A DNA stretch of 64,000 bases from positions 1-64,000 of the forward strand of contig SKCR01041607.1 of NCBI GenBank assembly GCA_019454045.1, in the 5' to 3' direction. The notes beneath the pieces are model-generated. The model worked only from the letters and a program-made list of their open reading frames with translations, was not told the DNA's origin and did no database searches. Position numbers and translations under genes: made by a program. Of the stretch, positions 48,123 through 60,112 are shown piece after piece (within the stretch, counting starts at the first letter, position 1; each line of letters opens with the position of its first letter). The DNA is from Zanthoxylum bungeanum. Its lineage: Eukaryota > Streptophyta > Magnoliopsida > Sapindales > Rutaceae.

Positions 48123-48612
48123 CACAAGCCAAACCCAGTGAAATATCGTACCCAAACCGTATCTAAGGCTCACCATGTGCCAGCCGACGAAACATCTAGA
48201 CTTATAAATACCCCTCATAACTCGACTGTTTTCAGCCTCCAAACGGACAAGTAATCAAAGGCAATAAGTGTGCCTGTTACACATGTGTCTATATAAGAGG
48301 AGAAACCTACAAGGGACAAGGACAAGTTCTACTACTCATAGCCTAGCAATATTCACTCCATAACTATCTGAACCCCCTACTATCGCCCTCACGGCAGCTC
48401 ACGGGGATCAAGGTAATCTCTCACATTGATCCTCATTCTACGGCATTTAAAGCTCATTACTGTCTCTGACTTGGGCATCGGATTGCCTACGGAATCCACC
48501 ACACCGGTGAGTAGATTCTCCACGCTCACTCTACTTCTTGTTTTGCAGGATCGCTGGTGCTCCAACAAACAAATTCTTGATTGTGGACCTCGGTCGTAAA
48601 CCAGCGTCTACA
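48123..48612 (+). repeat. R1 5' LTR, first 214 bp missing
   Basis: Matches 55654-56134 of the 3' LTR. It joins the B array at CACA (48123-48126), four bases shared by both partners. TATATAAG at 48290-48297, also at 55822-55829 in the 3' LTR, is the likely TATA box. The end is GCGTCTACA. Confidence 0.85.
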
Positions 48613-48615
48613 ATT

Positions 48616-48633
48616 TGGCGCCCATCGTGGGGC
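48616..48633 (+). other. primer-binding site of R1
   Basis: TGGCGCCCATCGTGGGGC, 3 bp after the LTR end; the usual TGGCGCC-type primer site of Tat-lineage gypsy elements. Confidence 0.75.
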
Positions 48634-48690
48634 CTAGTGATTTATAGCAAACAAGCCTTAATTCAATCAACGGGACTTACAAACATAACA

Positions 48691-50253
48691 ATGACATTGA
48701 GCAGCGAGCCTTCAGATTCTTTAGCTAACCAATTGGCCATTCTCCAGGAATGTCTACGGGTTTTGGAAGAGGAGAATTAAATCATGAAGAGTTCCAATAT
48801 TGACCTCCAGAAGCAATTGGAACATATATCATCAACTTCGAGACAGAGAGGATTCACGGATCCTTCCAATCGACCTGACGATCAGCCCAACTTCACAGAG
48901 ACACCCGGCAACGAAACGGGCAACATTCACCCATCCGAAAATCACCCAACCAGTCACGAGAGGAATCAGTAAATACCACCAGCCGAACAGACTCTGAATG
49001 TTACCTCCTACATGCATAGAGAAATTGAGGAATTCAAGGAGGTAATCCTGTCCAGCCTACCCGGAGCCAGGCTACCATTGAAAAGAAGCAGAGCTGGTAC
49101 CATTTCGGACACCTCTTTCTTCGAGGCGATCAACTCAATCGAACTCCCTAGAAAATTCAATCCACCCGATATAAAGTTGTACGATGGATCAACCGACCCA
49201 GACGACCATATAATCCATTACAAGTACAAGATGATGTCCACATGTCTATCTTCGTACCAGAATGACGCTGGTATGTGTAGGGGATTCGGTGAGACACTGG
49301 TCAGCCCATCCCCCACATGGTTCATCAATTTACCGTACCGTTCAATTGGGTCATACAAAGAATTGGCGGACAAGTTCGTGGAACACTTTTCTAGTTCATG
49401 CAAGTTCGAGAAGACAACAGATGACCTCAACACCATTCAACAATAGAAGGGAGAATCTCTACGAAGCTACGTGACACGCTTCAACAAAGGAAGAATCGCT
49501 ATCTCAAATCTCCACCAGCCGACAGCAGTAGAGGCGTTTAGGAGTGGGTTGTTGGCTGACAACGGACTCTATAAAAAGCTGACAAAAAACAGATGCTACT
49601 CTATGGACCAGGCGATGACCAGAGCTCGAACAGAGATTAGATGGGAAGAGGATAAAAAGAACAAGAAGGGGGAAAGCTATCCAATCTACGAGAGAAGATG
49701 ACATATCTATCCAGGAGACCAAGAGAATACGGTAGCAAAAGACAACAGTCAACCGACCAAAGAGCTTTTCGGGGTAGGGATATCCATCCTTACGATAGAG
49801 CTGCCGATTGCAGACCAATTTTATACGACAAAGGAGAGAGAACTTCTAACAGAGCACCCAGACTCCTAGACTACAACTTCACCATATCACCGGGTGAACT
49901 TGTTTTTGTTCTCAGGAAAATGGGGAGTGAAGTAAAGTAGCCACCCCGCTCTAAGGAAGGCTCCGGGAGGAAAGATACAAGTAAGTGGTGTGAATTCCAC
50001 CGAGACTACGGCCACACGGTAGCCGATTGCATAGGGTTGAGATTGGAAGTTCTGGAGCTACTAAACAATAGGCATCTGAAAGACCTGCTCACGGAGAAAA
50101 GGAAAGCGGTGATAGCGAGGCGAGATGACAAAAGAGAGCGAAAAGATCGACCATTATCACCCCCACCGATAAATAACACCGTGAATGTCATCTCGGGGGA
50201 TCGGAAGTTAGTGGGGTCTTATATTCCGCGGGGAAGCGGCATACCAGGATGGT
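48691..50253 (+). pseudogene. R1 gag relic
   Basis: ATG at 48691 begins a short N-terminal coiled coil (QLAILQECLRVLEEE), stopped at 48778 and again at 48970. From 49012 the gag domain reads FNPPDIKLYDGSTDPDDHI, WFINLPYRSIGSYKEL and, after a TAG at 49444, GESLRSYVTRFNKGRIAI and EIRWEEDKK. After a break, 49987-50250 has a CEFHRDYGHTVADC knuckle and basic C-terminal helices. At least four stops. The main order is complete, so this is a full-length but inactivated gag. Confidence 0.85.
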
Positions 50254-50286
50254 AACGACGTCGCCTCAGATCTCTCAATAATACCG

Positions 50287-50790
50287 GTGGGAGACTACAC
50301 CGGTTTGGCAATTGAATTCATGGACGACAGAGTATCCAGTAATAAGAATCCCCACCATGACACATTGGTGATATCTTTGCAAGTGGCCAACTTCATGATC
50401 ATGAGAGTGCTAGTCGACACGGGATTATCAGCCAAAATCATCTTTCTGACCGCCCTTAATGACATGAGAGGATCGAAGAGGATAAATCGTCGGTCTACGG
50501 CCTTGATTGGTTTCAGCGGGGAGCAAAAATTCACTATAGGGGAAATCTCTCTTCCAGTTTACACGGGCGGAATCAACAAAATAACAACATTTTTGGTCCT
50601 AGATTGCCCTTCAGCCTACAACCTGATAATGAGGCGACCTTGGATTCACGACATGAGGGCTGTCTCGTCTACTTATCACCAGGTGCGGAAGTTTCCAACC
50701 AAATGGGGAGTCCAAGAAATCAAAAGAGACCAACTTACTTCCAAAAGTTGCTATCAAACGACCCTAAAAGCGAAGACCCGGTCGGCATAG
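50287..50790 (+). pseudogene. R1 aspartic protease relic
   Basis: LVDTGLSAKIIF is the active-site motif (usually DTGSSADI in this lineage). Further on come RSTALIGFSGE, the flap region, and LDCPSAYNLIMRRPWI, the hydrophobic LIxGRxWL end block with G replaced. The open frame covers the whole domain. It lies right after gag, as expected. R2 has the matching stretch at 62160-62479. Confidence 0.85.
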
Positions 50791-50849
50791 CAATTACAGG
50801 AGGGATATTGTCGAGTGTACAATTACAATCCGAAAGTGGAGGAGCTCGA

Positions 50850-51415
50850 TGAGGTCTAAATTCATCCACACTACCCAGATCATAAAACCCAAGTTAGAAC
50901 TGACCTCGATCTGGCGCTACGTGCCGAGATAATAGATTTCCTCAAGAATCGATACGACTGTTTTGCTTGGTCGCATGAAGATATGACAGGAATAAACCCA
51001 GAGTTGATGACACACGAACTACATATAGATCCAGACTAGCCACCAGTCAAGCAGAAGAGGAGGAAGTTCGCCCCAGAGATGAACCGAGTCATCGACGAGG
51101 AAGTTCAAAAGTTGTTGGAGAATGGGGCGATTAGAGAAGTACAATACCCGGAATGGCTCGCTAACGTCGTGGTAGTTCAGAAAAAGAATGGGAAATGGCG
51201 AGTAGAACTTTCAAAGAAGGAGATTGGGTCTTACGAAAAGTCTTTCAAAATACCAAAGAAATCAAATATGGGAAACTCGGACCTACTTGATAAGGACCGT
51301 ACATCATCACCAAAGTTGTAGGCCACGGAGCCTACCAACTTAAAACAGAAGATGGTCAACGTATCCATAACAGTTGGAATGTCATTCACCTCAAGACGTT
51401 CTACAAATAGTTGTA
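50850..51415 (+). pseudogene. R1 pol relic: reverse-transcriptase N-terminus fused to integrase C-terminus
   Basis: 50900-51205 reads as the start of gypsy reverse transcriptase (DCFAWSHEDMTGINPEL, a TAG, KQKRRKFAPEMN, EVQKLLENGAIREVQYPEWLANVVVVQKKNGKWR). At about 51206 it jumps to the integrase end in another frame: GDWVLRKVFQNTKEIKYGKL, PYIITKVVGHGAYQL and NSWNVIHLKTFY, ending at about 51410. The catalytic reverse transcriptase, RNase H and the integrase core are lost in one deletion. Several thousand bases must have gone, judging from the usual pol size. Confidence 0.85.
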
Positions 51416-51652
51416 TATAGAGGCTTACGGGTCACTCGACATATCACAATCTTATCACAAGGGGACGATCTAGTCATTTGATTTTTGTTTCGAGCTATTT
51501 CTATGTGATTTTGCTTAATTGAATAGGATATTAACAATTCGATTTCATTCAGATGACTAAAAAAAAACATATATCTCCTTCCAAGCGGCAAATGAAATTT
51601 ATATTCAAAAGGGAAATATTGTCTTTACAAAAGGCCTAGGCCAATATTTACA
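51416..51652. other. R1 spacer between pol end and antisense ORF
   Basis: Non-coding, AT-rich, no repeat seen. Confidence 0.5.
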
Positions 51653-53827
51653 TCAATCATCTAGCCTTTCGACAGGCTCAACTAAGCCTACTGGTTGAGG
51701 AAGATAGTCAGTCTCCATAGGCTCTTTCGGTCCAAACTCTTCAAGAATGGACTCAGTGACTTTATCTACAATGTCACCAGCGATCGAAACCTCTTCGACT
51801 CCCTCAACAGTAGCTCCATCAGTCTCCCTAGCAGCACCTTCCTTGGAACTGACTTCATGCCCTCCCTCGACACCGGTGTCTTCGATTGACAATGAGAGCC
51901 CAGCTTCCAGTCTTTCCCCTAGGGTAATCTATTTATTAGGATTCCTAGGAGCTGTGCTCTCCAGATAAATACTCTTTCATGAGAAGACTCATATCCTTTA
52001 TAATGGCCTCCATGGCCACACCCTCTAACCGATCCAATAACTCATCCTTCTGGCCCTCAAACTCATCAACATTTTCCTTGAAAGCCTCTAGTTCAGTCGA
52101 CGTCGACTCCAATTTGGCTCTCATGTCCTTAGCTTCATTTTCAGCTACCCTTGTTTTTTTCTTGTAATCTTCCAGAACTGCTTTAGATTCAGCCAGCTCC
52201 TTTCGCAGCGCTACATTCGACTTCTCCAAATCTCTTGCCTTTTTCAGGCTAGCCTCCACATATTTCTGCTGGAAGATGACATACCCAGAGTCTACAAACA
52301 TCAATATAAAAAGTTAGTGAAACGACCAATGGAACTTATGAATTCACAAATAATTACCTCGTAGTTCCTGGCGATGACTCTCTTTGCAGTCTCCAGCGGC
52401 CCCAGTGTCAGTATTCGACATTCATCCTCCTCCATCAACAAACCCTCGGCAAACCCGGACAAGCTGGACGGGTCCAACATAACCGTCGTGCTTCTCGGGA
52501 TCTTGATCACGACATTCTCAAGGTCTTCCTCTATATCCATCAATTGATTTCTTTTCTTTAAAGAGTTCCATAACCCACTCGACGGTTTAGGAGCAGCTTC
52601 AGCGGGTAGAATGGTTGGAGTATCCTTCTTTGGGGGTTGGGGTACTGGGACAACTTTAATTTCCTTCCCCTTGAACTTCTTCTTCTTCTTCCTTCGTTCT
52701 AGCATTTCTTCGATGGTAGGAAGTCTGAATTGGCTCATCCTCTCCACTGCGCATAAATTTTCCTCAGGGGTTAGAGTCCGCAATAAGAAAGTTTCCTCGT
52801 TGAGGATCTGACACGACCATGTAATGAGAATGACTGTCAATATATGTTTGGTCAGAGGCAGAAGGGTACCTTCGGGATAGAAAACTTCTTTCCATAATGG
52901 AGTTAATCTTAATCTTCTTTCCTCCAACACCACCCTCCAATTCCTCTCAGGCGCTGGAATGCTCAAAAGATAATTTGTATTTGCCATGACTCCAGGCGTC
53001 ACGTCGAAGCTACGATTACGGTTTGAACCTACAAATGAAACAAGAAGAAAGTATAAGAGGAACATCGTGTCTACAAACAAGAAAAGAGTACAAGACAAAC
53101 ACTCACTCGTTATTTCCCAACACTCGGGTATTCGACCAGGCCCAATCGACCCAAACACACCCTCTATTTTCACAAAGAAATAGGCATTTTGCCAGCCCCC
53201 TCTATTATTTGTAGTCAGCCCAGAAATTAAATGTTCCCTCTTTTTTCGAAGGAACAGATGGTATCTCCATTTTTCTACTACATGTTCCTTCATGTAATAC
53301 GTGTAGAGTAGATCTTTCACTCTGAATCTCACTCCCAACTCGTATGTCATAACTTCAACCGACATCAAGACCCTCTATGTGTTTGGCATTAGTTGGGAGG
53401 GGGCTATCCCATAGTGGTCTAGTACCTCCCACGCTAGGTTTGGAATCAGAAACCTAAATCCATCGGCAAATGGGCGTTCATAGAACCCAATCCACCCAGG
53501 GACCCTAAAGTCGATTCGTTCTCTCGAAGAAGCTAACTTCACTTGAACCGACTCGGGGAATCGATACCTCATTTTCATCTCCCTCATGGCTTTTTCAGTT
53601 ATCCTATTAGGAGGATTTTTTATTAGTAAATTGGTCGGCTCACTAGTGCTGGGTTCACCCGACTCGGCTGGGATTGTTCGGAGTGGTGGCACATCTTTGG
53701 GGATACCTATTGGAGCTTCCGTCAACGCAACAGTCAGCACATCTTCATCACCCCCACTTAATGTGTCCTTACCGTGCAAACTAAAAGGGGAGACGACCCG
53801 CAAAGGCGAGCCTACATACATCTCCAT
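51653..53827 (-). pseudogene. R1 antisense ORF, Transposase_28-like and coiled coil
   Basis: Antisense to the element. From ATG at 53827: an acidic/Pro-Ser N-terminus, then a domain with VPGWIGFYERPFADGFRFLI, LDHYGIAPSQLMPNT, RVLMSVEVM and a GWQNAYFFVK block. It resembles the plant 'putative gypsy type transposon' domain (Pfam Transposase_28, from memory). A TAG at 53372-53374 replaces a residue, probably Trp, before RVLMS. A GTGAGTG donor and TGTAG acceptor (about 53030-53107) fit an intron. Then a Lys-rich linker (KKKKKFKGKE), another likely intron near 52290-52357, and a coiled coil (52260-51980). The last acidic part (51892-51653) is in another frame. Function unknown; such ORFs are known from Tat elements. 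Confidence 0.7.
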
Positions 53828-54289
53828 CAGTGTGTCGTTTGAGCTCGAGCAACTCTCAGACGATATTTCAAATCAATCTACAAACAATGGGTCAACCTAA
53901 AACCAATGTGAGAGAAGATCAAACTCCAAATTCTCACAAACAAAACCCTAAACCGTTTCAAGATCAAAACCCATATTCTAGCCAAGAACGAGTTGAATCT
54001 ACTCTATGAACGACTTGAAGAATTGAAGAATGCCAAGAGGGATATAAAAAATACCTTAAAACTTGAAGAGAGAGCTCCAACCTTACGACTCGAGAAGAAA
54101 TCTTACAAATGAAGGGAATGAACCCCCCATCAATGCTCGTTATACTCTTGGCGCCTCGTTTTCCCGCCAAAAAGGAGACCTCGAAATGAACGCCACATTT
54201 AATACGATTTATGAAATCGAGGAGCACAAGACTCGAATGAAGCCTAGAAACCATTTTGTCGACTGAATACCACCTCAATTTATCCCAGA
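53828..54289. other. R1 region upstream of the antisense ORF
   Basis: Likely 5' flank of the antisense ORF (its promoter would be here). Non-coding, no certain TATA box chosen. Confidence 0.4.
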
Positions 54290-55060
54290 GGAGACCCTAT
54301 CCAGATGACATGTAGCCTCGATTTGATCCATATTCGGTACCAAAAGAGTGAAAAGATTTCTTGGCCTTCCTTAAGTCCAGTTGACGGGAACACTCCCCAA
54401 TTGGCTCATGATGGAGCCAAGTTCGGTTAACGGACCTTCTACTGGTCCAGACGACATGCAGTCTCGATTTGGTCCCTATACGGTACCAAACGGGTGAAAA
54501 TATTTCCTGACCTTCCTCAGGTCCAGTTGACGGGAACATTCCCCAATTGGCTCATGATGAGGCCAAGTTCGGTTAACGGACCTTCTTCTGGTCCAGACGA
54601 CATGTAGCCTCGATTTGGTCCCTATTCGGTACCAAACGGGTGAAAATATTTCCTAGCCTTCCTCAGGTCCAGTCGACGGGAACATTCCCCAATTGGCTCA
54701 TGATAAGGCTAAGTTCGATTAACGGACCTTCTTCTGGTCCAGACGACATATAGCCTCAATTTGGTCCCTATTCGGTATCAAACGAGTGAAAAGATTTCAT
54801 GGCCTTCATCAGATCTAGTCGACGGGAACACTCCCATATTGGCTCATGATGAGGCCAAGTTCGGTAAATGGACCTTCTGTTGGTCCAAACGACACGTAGC
54901 CTCGATTTGATAACTATTCGGTACCAAACGAGTAAAGGATTTCCTGGCCTTCATCAGGTCCAGTCGACTGGGACAGTCCCCAATGGACTCATGGTAGGGC
55001 CAAGTTCGGTTAATGGACCTTCCGCTGGCCCAGCCGACTTGTAGACTCGATTCGATATGG
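54290..55060 (+). repeat. 146-bp tandem repeat in R1 3' region
   Basis: The anchor GACATGTAGCCTCGATTTG recurs at about 54306, 54453, 54599, 54745, 54891 and 55036, a spacing of 145-147 bp, so five full units and a part. Each unit contains GACGGGAACA and CCAATTGGCTCATGATG. Minus-strand ORFs across it are by-products. Tandem repeats at this place are typical of Tat-lineage elements. Confidence 0.9.
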
Positions 55061-55439
55061 AATGACGTCCGGTCCATCAACAGGCGAATTGATAGCCCTA
55101 ACCAAGCTCGGTCCAAGCGACATGAAGTCACGAGAGGACCTCTAAGCCAATCGAATGGGTAGATTTGGACACGACTAGGCAAATAGAAGACTCAGATTAC
55201 ATTCAGCCCAAACACGAAAACTTCAAATATCCACGGCCCAGTCGTATGGATTGTGACCGAGAACAAATGTCAGATTCGATCGACTGGAGTCATCTCTCCT
55301 CACTATCCAGGCGACATTCAAGGCGCATAATCAAGTCCAGATCCATGCAACGAAGACTTCCCTGTTTTAGTACGGACAACACGACTGACGAATACTCTCC
55401 AAGCCAATGACCCATTGACTTATAGAGTAAGGGACAAAC
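55061..55439. other. R1 3' untranslated region and polypurine tract
   Basis: Non-coding. AGAGTAAGGGACAAAC ends at 55439 just before the LTR and serves as the likely polypurine tract. Confidence 0.5.
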
Positions 55440-56134
55440 TGTATGGGCCAAATTTGGGCCAAGGGCAATTTCGACTTTCTGCTTCATGCCAATACTAAAT
55501 ACACCCAAAACTCTCCTAACCGAACCCAAAATAAGATCAAGGCCCAAATTGCCATCTCAAGCCTACATGGCCCAACATCCTTCAATCAAAAGACCCAAGA
55601 CTCTCTCAAAATGAAGCTCGAATTTATAAGTTTGCATTGGCCCAAAGATGGTTCACAAGCCCAAACCCAGTGAAATATCGTACCCAAACTGTATCCAAGG
55701 CTCACTATGTACCAGCCCACGAAACATCCAGACTCATAAATACCTCTCATAACTCGACCGTTTTCAGCCTCCAAACGGACAAGTAATTAAAGGCAATAAG
55801 TGCGCCCGTTACTCAGGTGTCTATATAAGAGGAGAAACCTACAGGGACAAGGACAAGTTCTACTACTCATAGCCTAGCAATATTCACTCCAGAACTATCT
55901 GAACCCCCTACCTACCACCCTCACAGGGATCAAGGTAATCTCTGACCTTGCTCCTCATTCTACGGCATTTAAAGCTCATTTCTGTCTCTGACTTGGGCGT
56001 CGGAGTACCTACGGTATCCACCACACCGGTGGGTAGATTCTCCATGCTCATTCTACTTCTTGTTTAGCAGGATCGCTGGTGCCCCCATAAATAAATTCTC
56101 GATTGTGGACCTCGGCCGTAAACCAGCGTCTACA
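55440..56134 (+). repeat. R1 3' LTR
   Basis: 695 bp, TGTATGGG...GTCTACA, with TATATAAG at 55822-55829. Followed at 56135 by the K protein-coding text with no gap. The first five bases there, GTGTC, should be one half of the R1 target-site duplication; the other half is lost. Confidence 0.85.
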
Positions 56135-57391
56135 GTGTCCAACACCAAAAAATAGGGCCTTTGTCATTTTTCCTTGGATACATGACTCACAAATTGGATA
56201 AGGATCTAAGGTAAAATCTTCAATCAAACCATCCTTAACCAATTTTGATAGACGTCTAACACCTATGTAGCTCAATCTCATATGCCATAATTCAACATTA
56301 TTTAATCCATATCTTTTAATTGTATTTTCCTCTATATTAAAGACATCTCGATATGTTTCCAAAACATAGTGACCGTTAGATAAAGAACATTCACTTATCA
56401 AATAGTTATCTTTATCATATAAACATAAAACATCATTTTTAATATTTATTTTATATCCCTCTTTATCTAATATCGGTAATGATATTATTTGTCGATAAGA
56501 GAGGGTATATAATAACAGTCATGTAAAAATAATTTACATCGATTAGAGAGATCTAGAATAACTGTTCCTATGGCCTTGACATCTAATGTCTCGTCATTCC
56601 CAATTCTAAGCTGGATCTCCCTTTTCTTCAACATTCTTTTAACCCTCAAGACCTGCATGGAGTTGCAAATATGAGTGGACCGTCGATGTCTGACACTCAT
56701 CCACTATTTGCATCTAAGGCTAAAGAGCTGTCAATAATAGAAAAATACAAAACGTACCTGAGTGTCATGCCTTTATTTTTTGTTTTGAACAATCTTTCTT
56801 CCAGTGTCCAAACTTCTTGCAGTGCAGACATGCATCATAAGCTATATGCAGTCTTACAGCTTTGTGCTTCTTGGAGCTTCTCTTTGATATCTTCTTCTTT
56901 TCCATTTTGATTTTCTTCGACTTTCTAGAACTATGTAAAGAGCTTGCTCCACCATGGATGTACAAAGTGGGATTGCCTTTTTTCAAATCTTGTTCTGTCG
57001 TACGTAACATGTTAAGAAGTTCTTCATAACTTGCTTGCATCGAATGCATATGAAAATTTAACACAAAGCCAACATAAGTACCAGTCAAAGAAGATAGAAT
57101 CAAATTTCGACCTAGCCGTTCATCTATCATTATGTCTTGTGATTCCAAATATCGGATCTAGTCTATCATGTTCAAAATATGAATGTTAACTGCTCCTCCA
57201 TCCTTGAGCGTAACAAGAAATAATTCCTTAGATCTCTGATATATTTCAATTTCTTGATTTGCTTCAAACAACTCCTTGAGTATTCTCATAATGCTCCAAG
57301 CATTAAATACCTCTATGTACTGTCTAAGAAAATCTGGAACCATCGATTCTAAAATGTAGGAGTTCACCCTTAGGTAGACCTCCAAGGTCAA
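56135..57391 (-). pseudogene. K gag, protease and GAG-pre-integrase relic
   Basis: From 57391 leftwards: gag start MTLEVYLRVNS, a UBN2-type gag body broken by a stop near 57159, MHSMQASYEELLNMLRT, a basic tail and an intact CCHC knuckle CLHCKKFGHWKKDC (about 56835). The protease (56700-56485) has lost one base in the active site: the DTG Asp codon is there but the following residues are changed and shifted. GAG-pre-integrase (56401-56140) keeps ELWHMRLSYIGVRRL and CESCIQGKMTK. The coding text stops at GVGH at 56135, where R1 was inserted. In the relic at 1-1552 the text continues RAEDLLELIHSD at this point. Confidence 0.85.
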
Positions 57392-57923
57392 TCACATTCA
57401 TGTGACTCCTAAGTTTGGTCATGAACCATTTCTTATCCTCACAATAATGACGGTATTAGATTAAGACGTGTTCCAAGTGTATACTTGTCAATGTGCACTG
57501 ATAAGCTTCGTAAGGACACCCTCACAATAATGACGGTATTGGGTGACTATGTCAACTCATCACGCTACATCTAATGTTTTAGCGAAGTGACCTATGTTCC
57601 GAACATTTATACCCTCACAATAATGACGGTATTGAGCATAAATAGTAAGAACTCATTCATCTCTATATTGACAGGACAGACCATCTAATAATGTTCCAAC
57701 ATAATTAATACTACTACTTAAAAGTAATCACATAATCATGGGAGATTTATGACAATCAAGTCATTAACATGCTTGGGTCAAAATAAAATTTTAATTTAAA
57801 ACATGCAATGCATATCCAATGTCACTTATGCATAATTAAATTAAAATTATAGAGACATCGATTCAAATACATGTCAAACATGCAACATGTGCTGTGTGGT
57901 TAAGACATGTGCTAATACCACTC
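57392..57923 (-). other. K leader with primer site and a thrice-repeated 22-bp motif
   Basis: Between gag and LTR. CCTCACAATAATGACGGTAT occurs three times (57437, 57519, 57612). Next to the LTR the minus strand reads GAGTGGTATTAGCACATG, a poor match to the tRNA-Met primer site. No gene. Confidence 0.6.
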
Positions 57924-60058
57924 TGTTGGGGCGGATTTGGGACCCCTAGGGTCGGATCGGTGCGTTGTATAGCGGAAGTGGATCTAATCCATGGATATCA
58001 AGGATAAATGTATTATTAAATTATTTGATAGAATACTATATTCCATTACGAGTCTGTAGGAAAAAAATGAGGACCAAATCGGAGTCCGGAAACTCCGAAA
58101 CAAAGAAAATGAAGCTTCAGCGTCATGTGGAGCAGCTCTTGGTGCGTCACGATACCTAATCTGCGAGAGCTCGGTATCGCGATGCCCAAGGGTTAGCGTA
58201 ACAATGCCCTCAGCTCTGAGAGTTGAGTGTCGCGATGCTAGAGATCAGTATCGCGATGCTAGAGATCAGTGTCGCGACGCTTCATTGTGTAAAATATTGA
58301 CAGATAGCATTTTTGCCTTTAATTCAATTCTAAACACTTTCAATTTTCTTCAAACACTTCAATACACCTAAAAGTCTAATTTTAACATAAAAACCAACTT
58401 CAAAACGTGTTATATAACAAACATACATATATATATGTCTTTCTTTGAATCAAAACACAAACCAAAATAGAATCCTACAATGAAATGACTCATGAACAAT
58501 TCTAAGTTATTCAAAGGTGGTCAAATGATTCTAGAATGATATCTTTAGCTCTAAGTTTTCATCTAGAGTTCCAAACTCAAATTTTATATTTCATGTCCAA
58601 TATGAATATATTTGACCCAATTACATGCATATTGTGTTTATGTTTCCAAAACATCTGTACACAATTAGTTAGCCTAATTTCAAAATCACACTATGTTATT
58701 ATGTATCCAATACATAATTCATCACCATATGTTGAAATATTATGGAGAACTTCCAAAACTAACAAGCTTGGTTCCAAGATCCAATCTTCTTCTTCTTATT
58801 GTTGTAGAGAATTCTCAAATCTAGCAAGATTGGTTCCAAGATCCAATCTTCTTCTATTTGTTAAAATATTATAGAGAACTTCCAAAGCTTCTTTAAAAAC
58901 TTCTTTTGCTTAGATTAATATCTTTAATTCTTGCTTGTTTTAGCTTTCTCAAGCTTGATTAAAACCTTGCTTAAGCTTGCCTTTTACAGCAAAACTTATG
59001 CAATTTTTAATTAATAAAAGTTCTAATCAACTTTTATATAGGCTTAATCTAATTTGTTCAAATATGTATAATTATGTGTGACTAATCACCTTTGTCTACC
59101 ACTTTGATTTAGTCCAATTAACCAAGACAAAATTTAAGTAATGGATTAGTTATATGTCTACCAATTTGATTTAATCCAATTAAATCAAGCCAAATATACC
59201 TATTATTACATATTTAAAATTACCAAAAATATCCTCCAATGGTAGAGATATTTATGAAATCACAACAAATCCCTTGTGTGATTTTGGATTAATCCAATTA
59301 ATCTAATTGGGTCAAAGTAAATAATTAATGTTATCCAATAACACTTAATTATTATAGTTGACAATTATAATATCAAATATAGATTATACTGTCAAGTTTC
59401 CGAGGCGCACATCTCATGTCAACATGTTCACGATTCTTTACAACTAATAAGAACACCATTTATTATATATACGGTCCACCCTATGTGATCGACTTTGGCT
59501 AAATTCTTAAGAATCATGACTTACTTACATGGATATCTAAACCTCTTATGGTACACATACAGACCGAGGGAACCTATCTTGATATGTACTTGATTAATAA
59601 GTGCATTGGTCCACACCTAACGAACATCTAGCAGTCAGACCATGAAAGGTCTCTGACATAAATGGCATCAAAGTATGGAGGATCATACACAAAATCAATG
59701 TATCATATAGTCAAATGATCATATATGCTACTCGACTCGAGAGATTCCTATTGACGGTGGTGTGTATTTCCAACTATAAAGACACTTGTGAGTCATTCAG
59801 TATTCGCTCCAATGAAGACCCACATGTCTATACGAGCTTCCCTTGCTCATGGTACATTGGGTTAAATCATTGAAACTCAAATTCCAATATACGACATGTG
59901 CTAGTTTTCTAGGTTATAGAAATTCAACCGTATTCCAAAATCAATGACTATGAATATATTGCTTTAAGAATAATCTATAGTAGTAATACTATCTCAATGT
60001 TAGACCACCCAATGTCAAGTATTACTATATGATTATTCTAAGGTCAATGTCATTCTTA

Positions 60059-60112
<54 letters not shown>

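Larger units (their letters stand above)
48123..56134 (+). mobile_element. R1: Retand/Tat-like Ty3/gypsy element, pol mostly deleted
   Basis: Order: partial 5' LTR (48123-48612), primer site, gag, protease, reverse-transcriptase N-terminus joined to an integrase end, an antisense ORF, a 146-bp tandem array and a full 3' LTR (55440-56134). The antisense ORF between pol and 3' LTR and the tandem repeats in the 3' region are known traits of Tat-lineage elements. It lies in the copia K, between its GAG-pre-integrase and integrase coding parts. Confidence 0.85.

Noticed and set aside
54297..55182. Minus-strand ORFs with repeated SRLHV / GRSVNRTW motifs
   Set aside because: Translation of the 146-bp tandem repeat.
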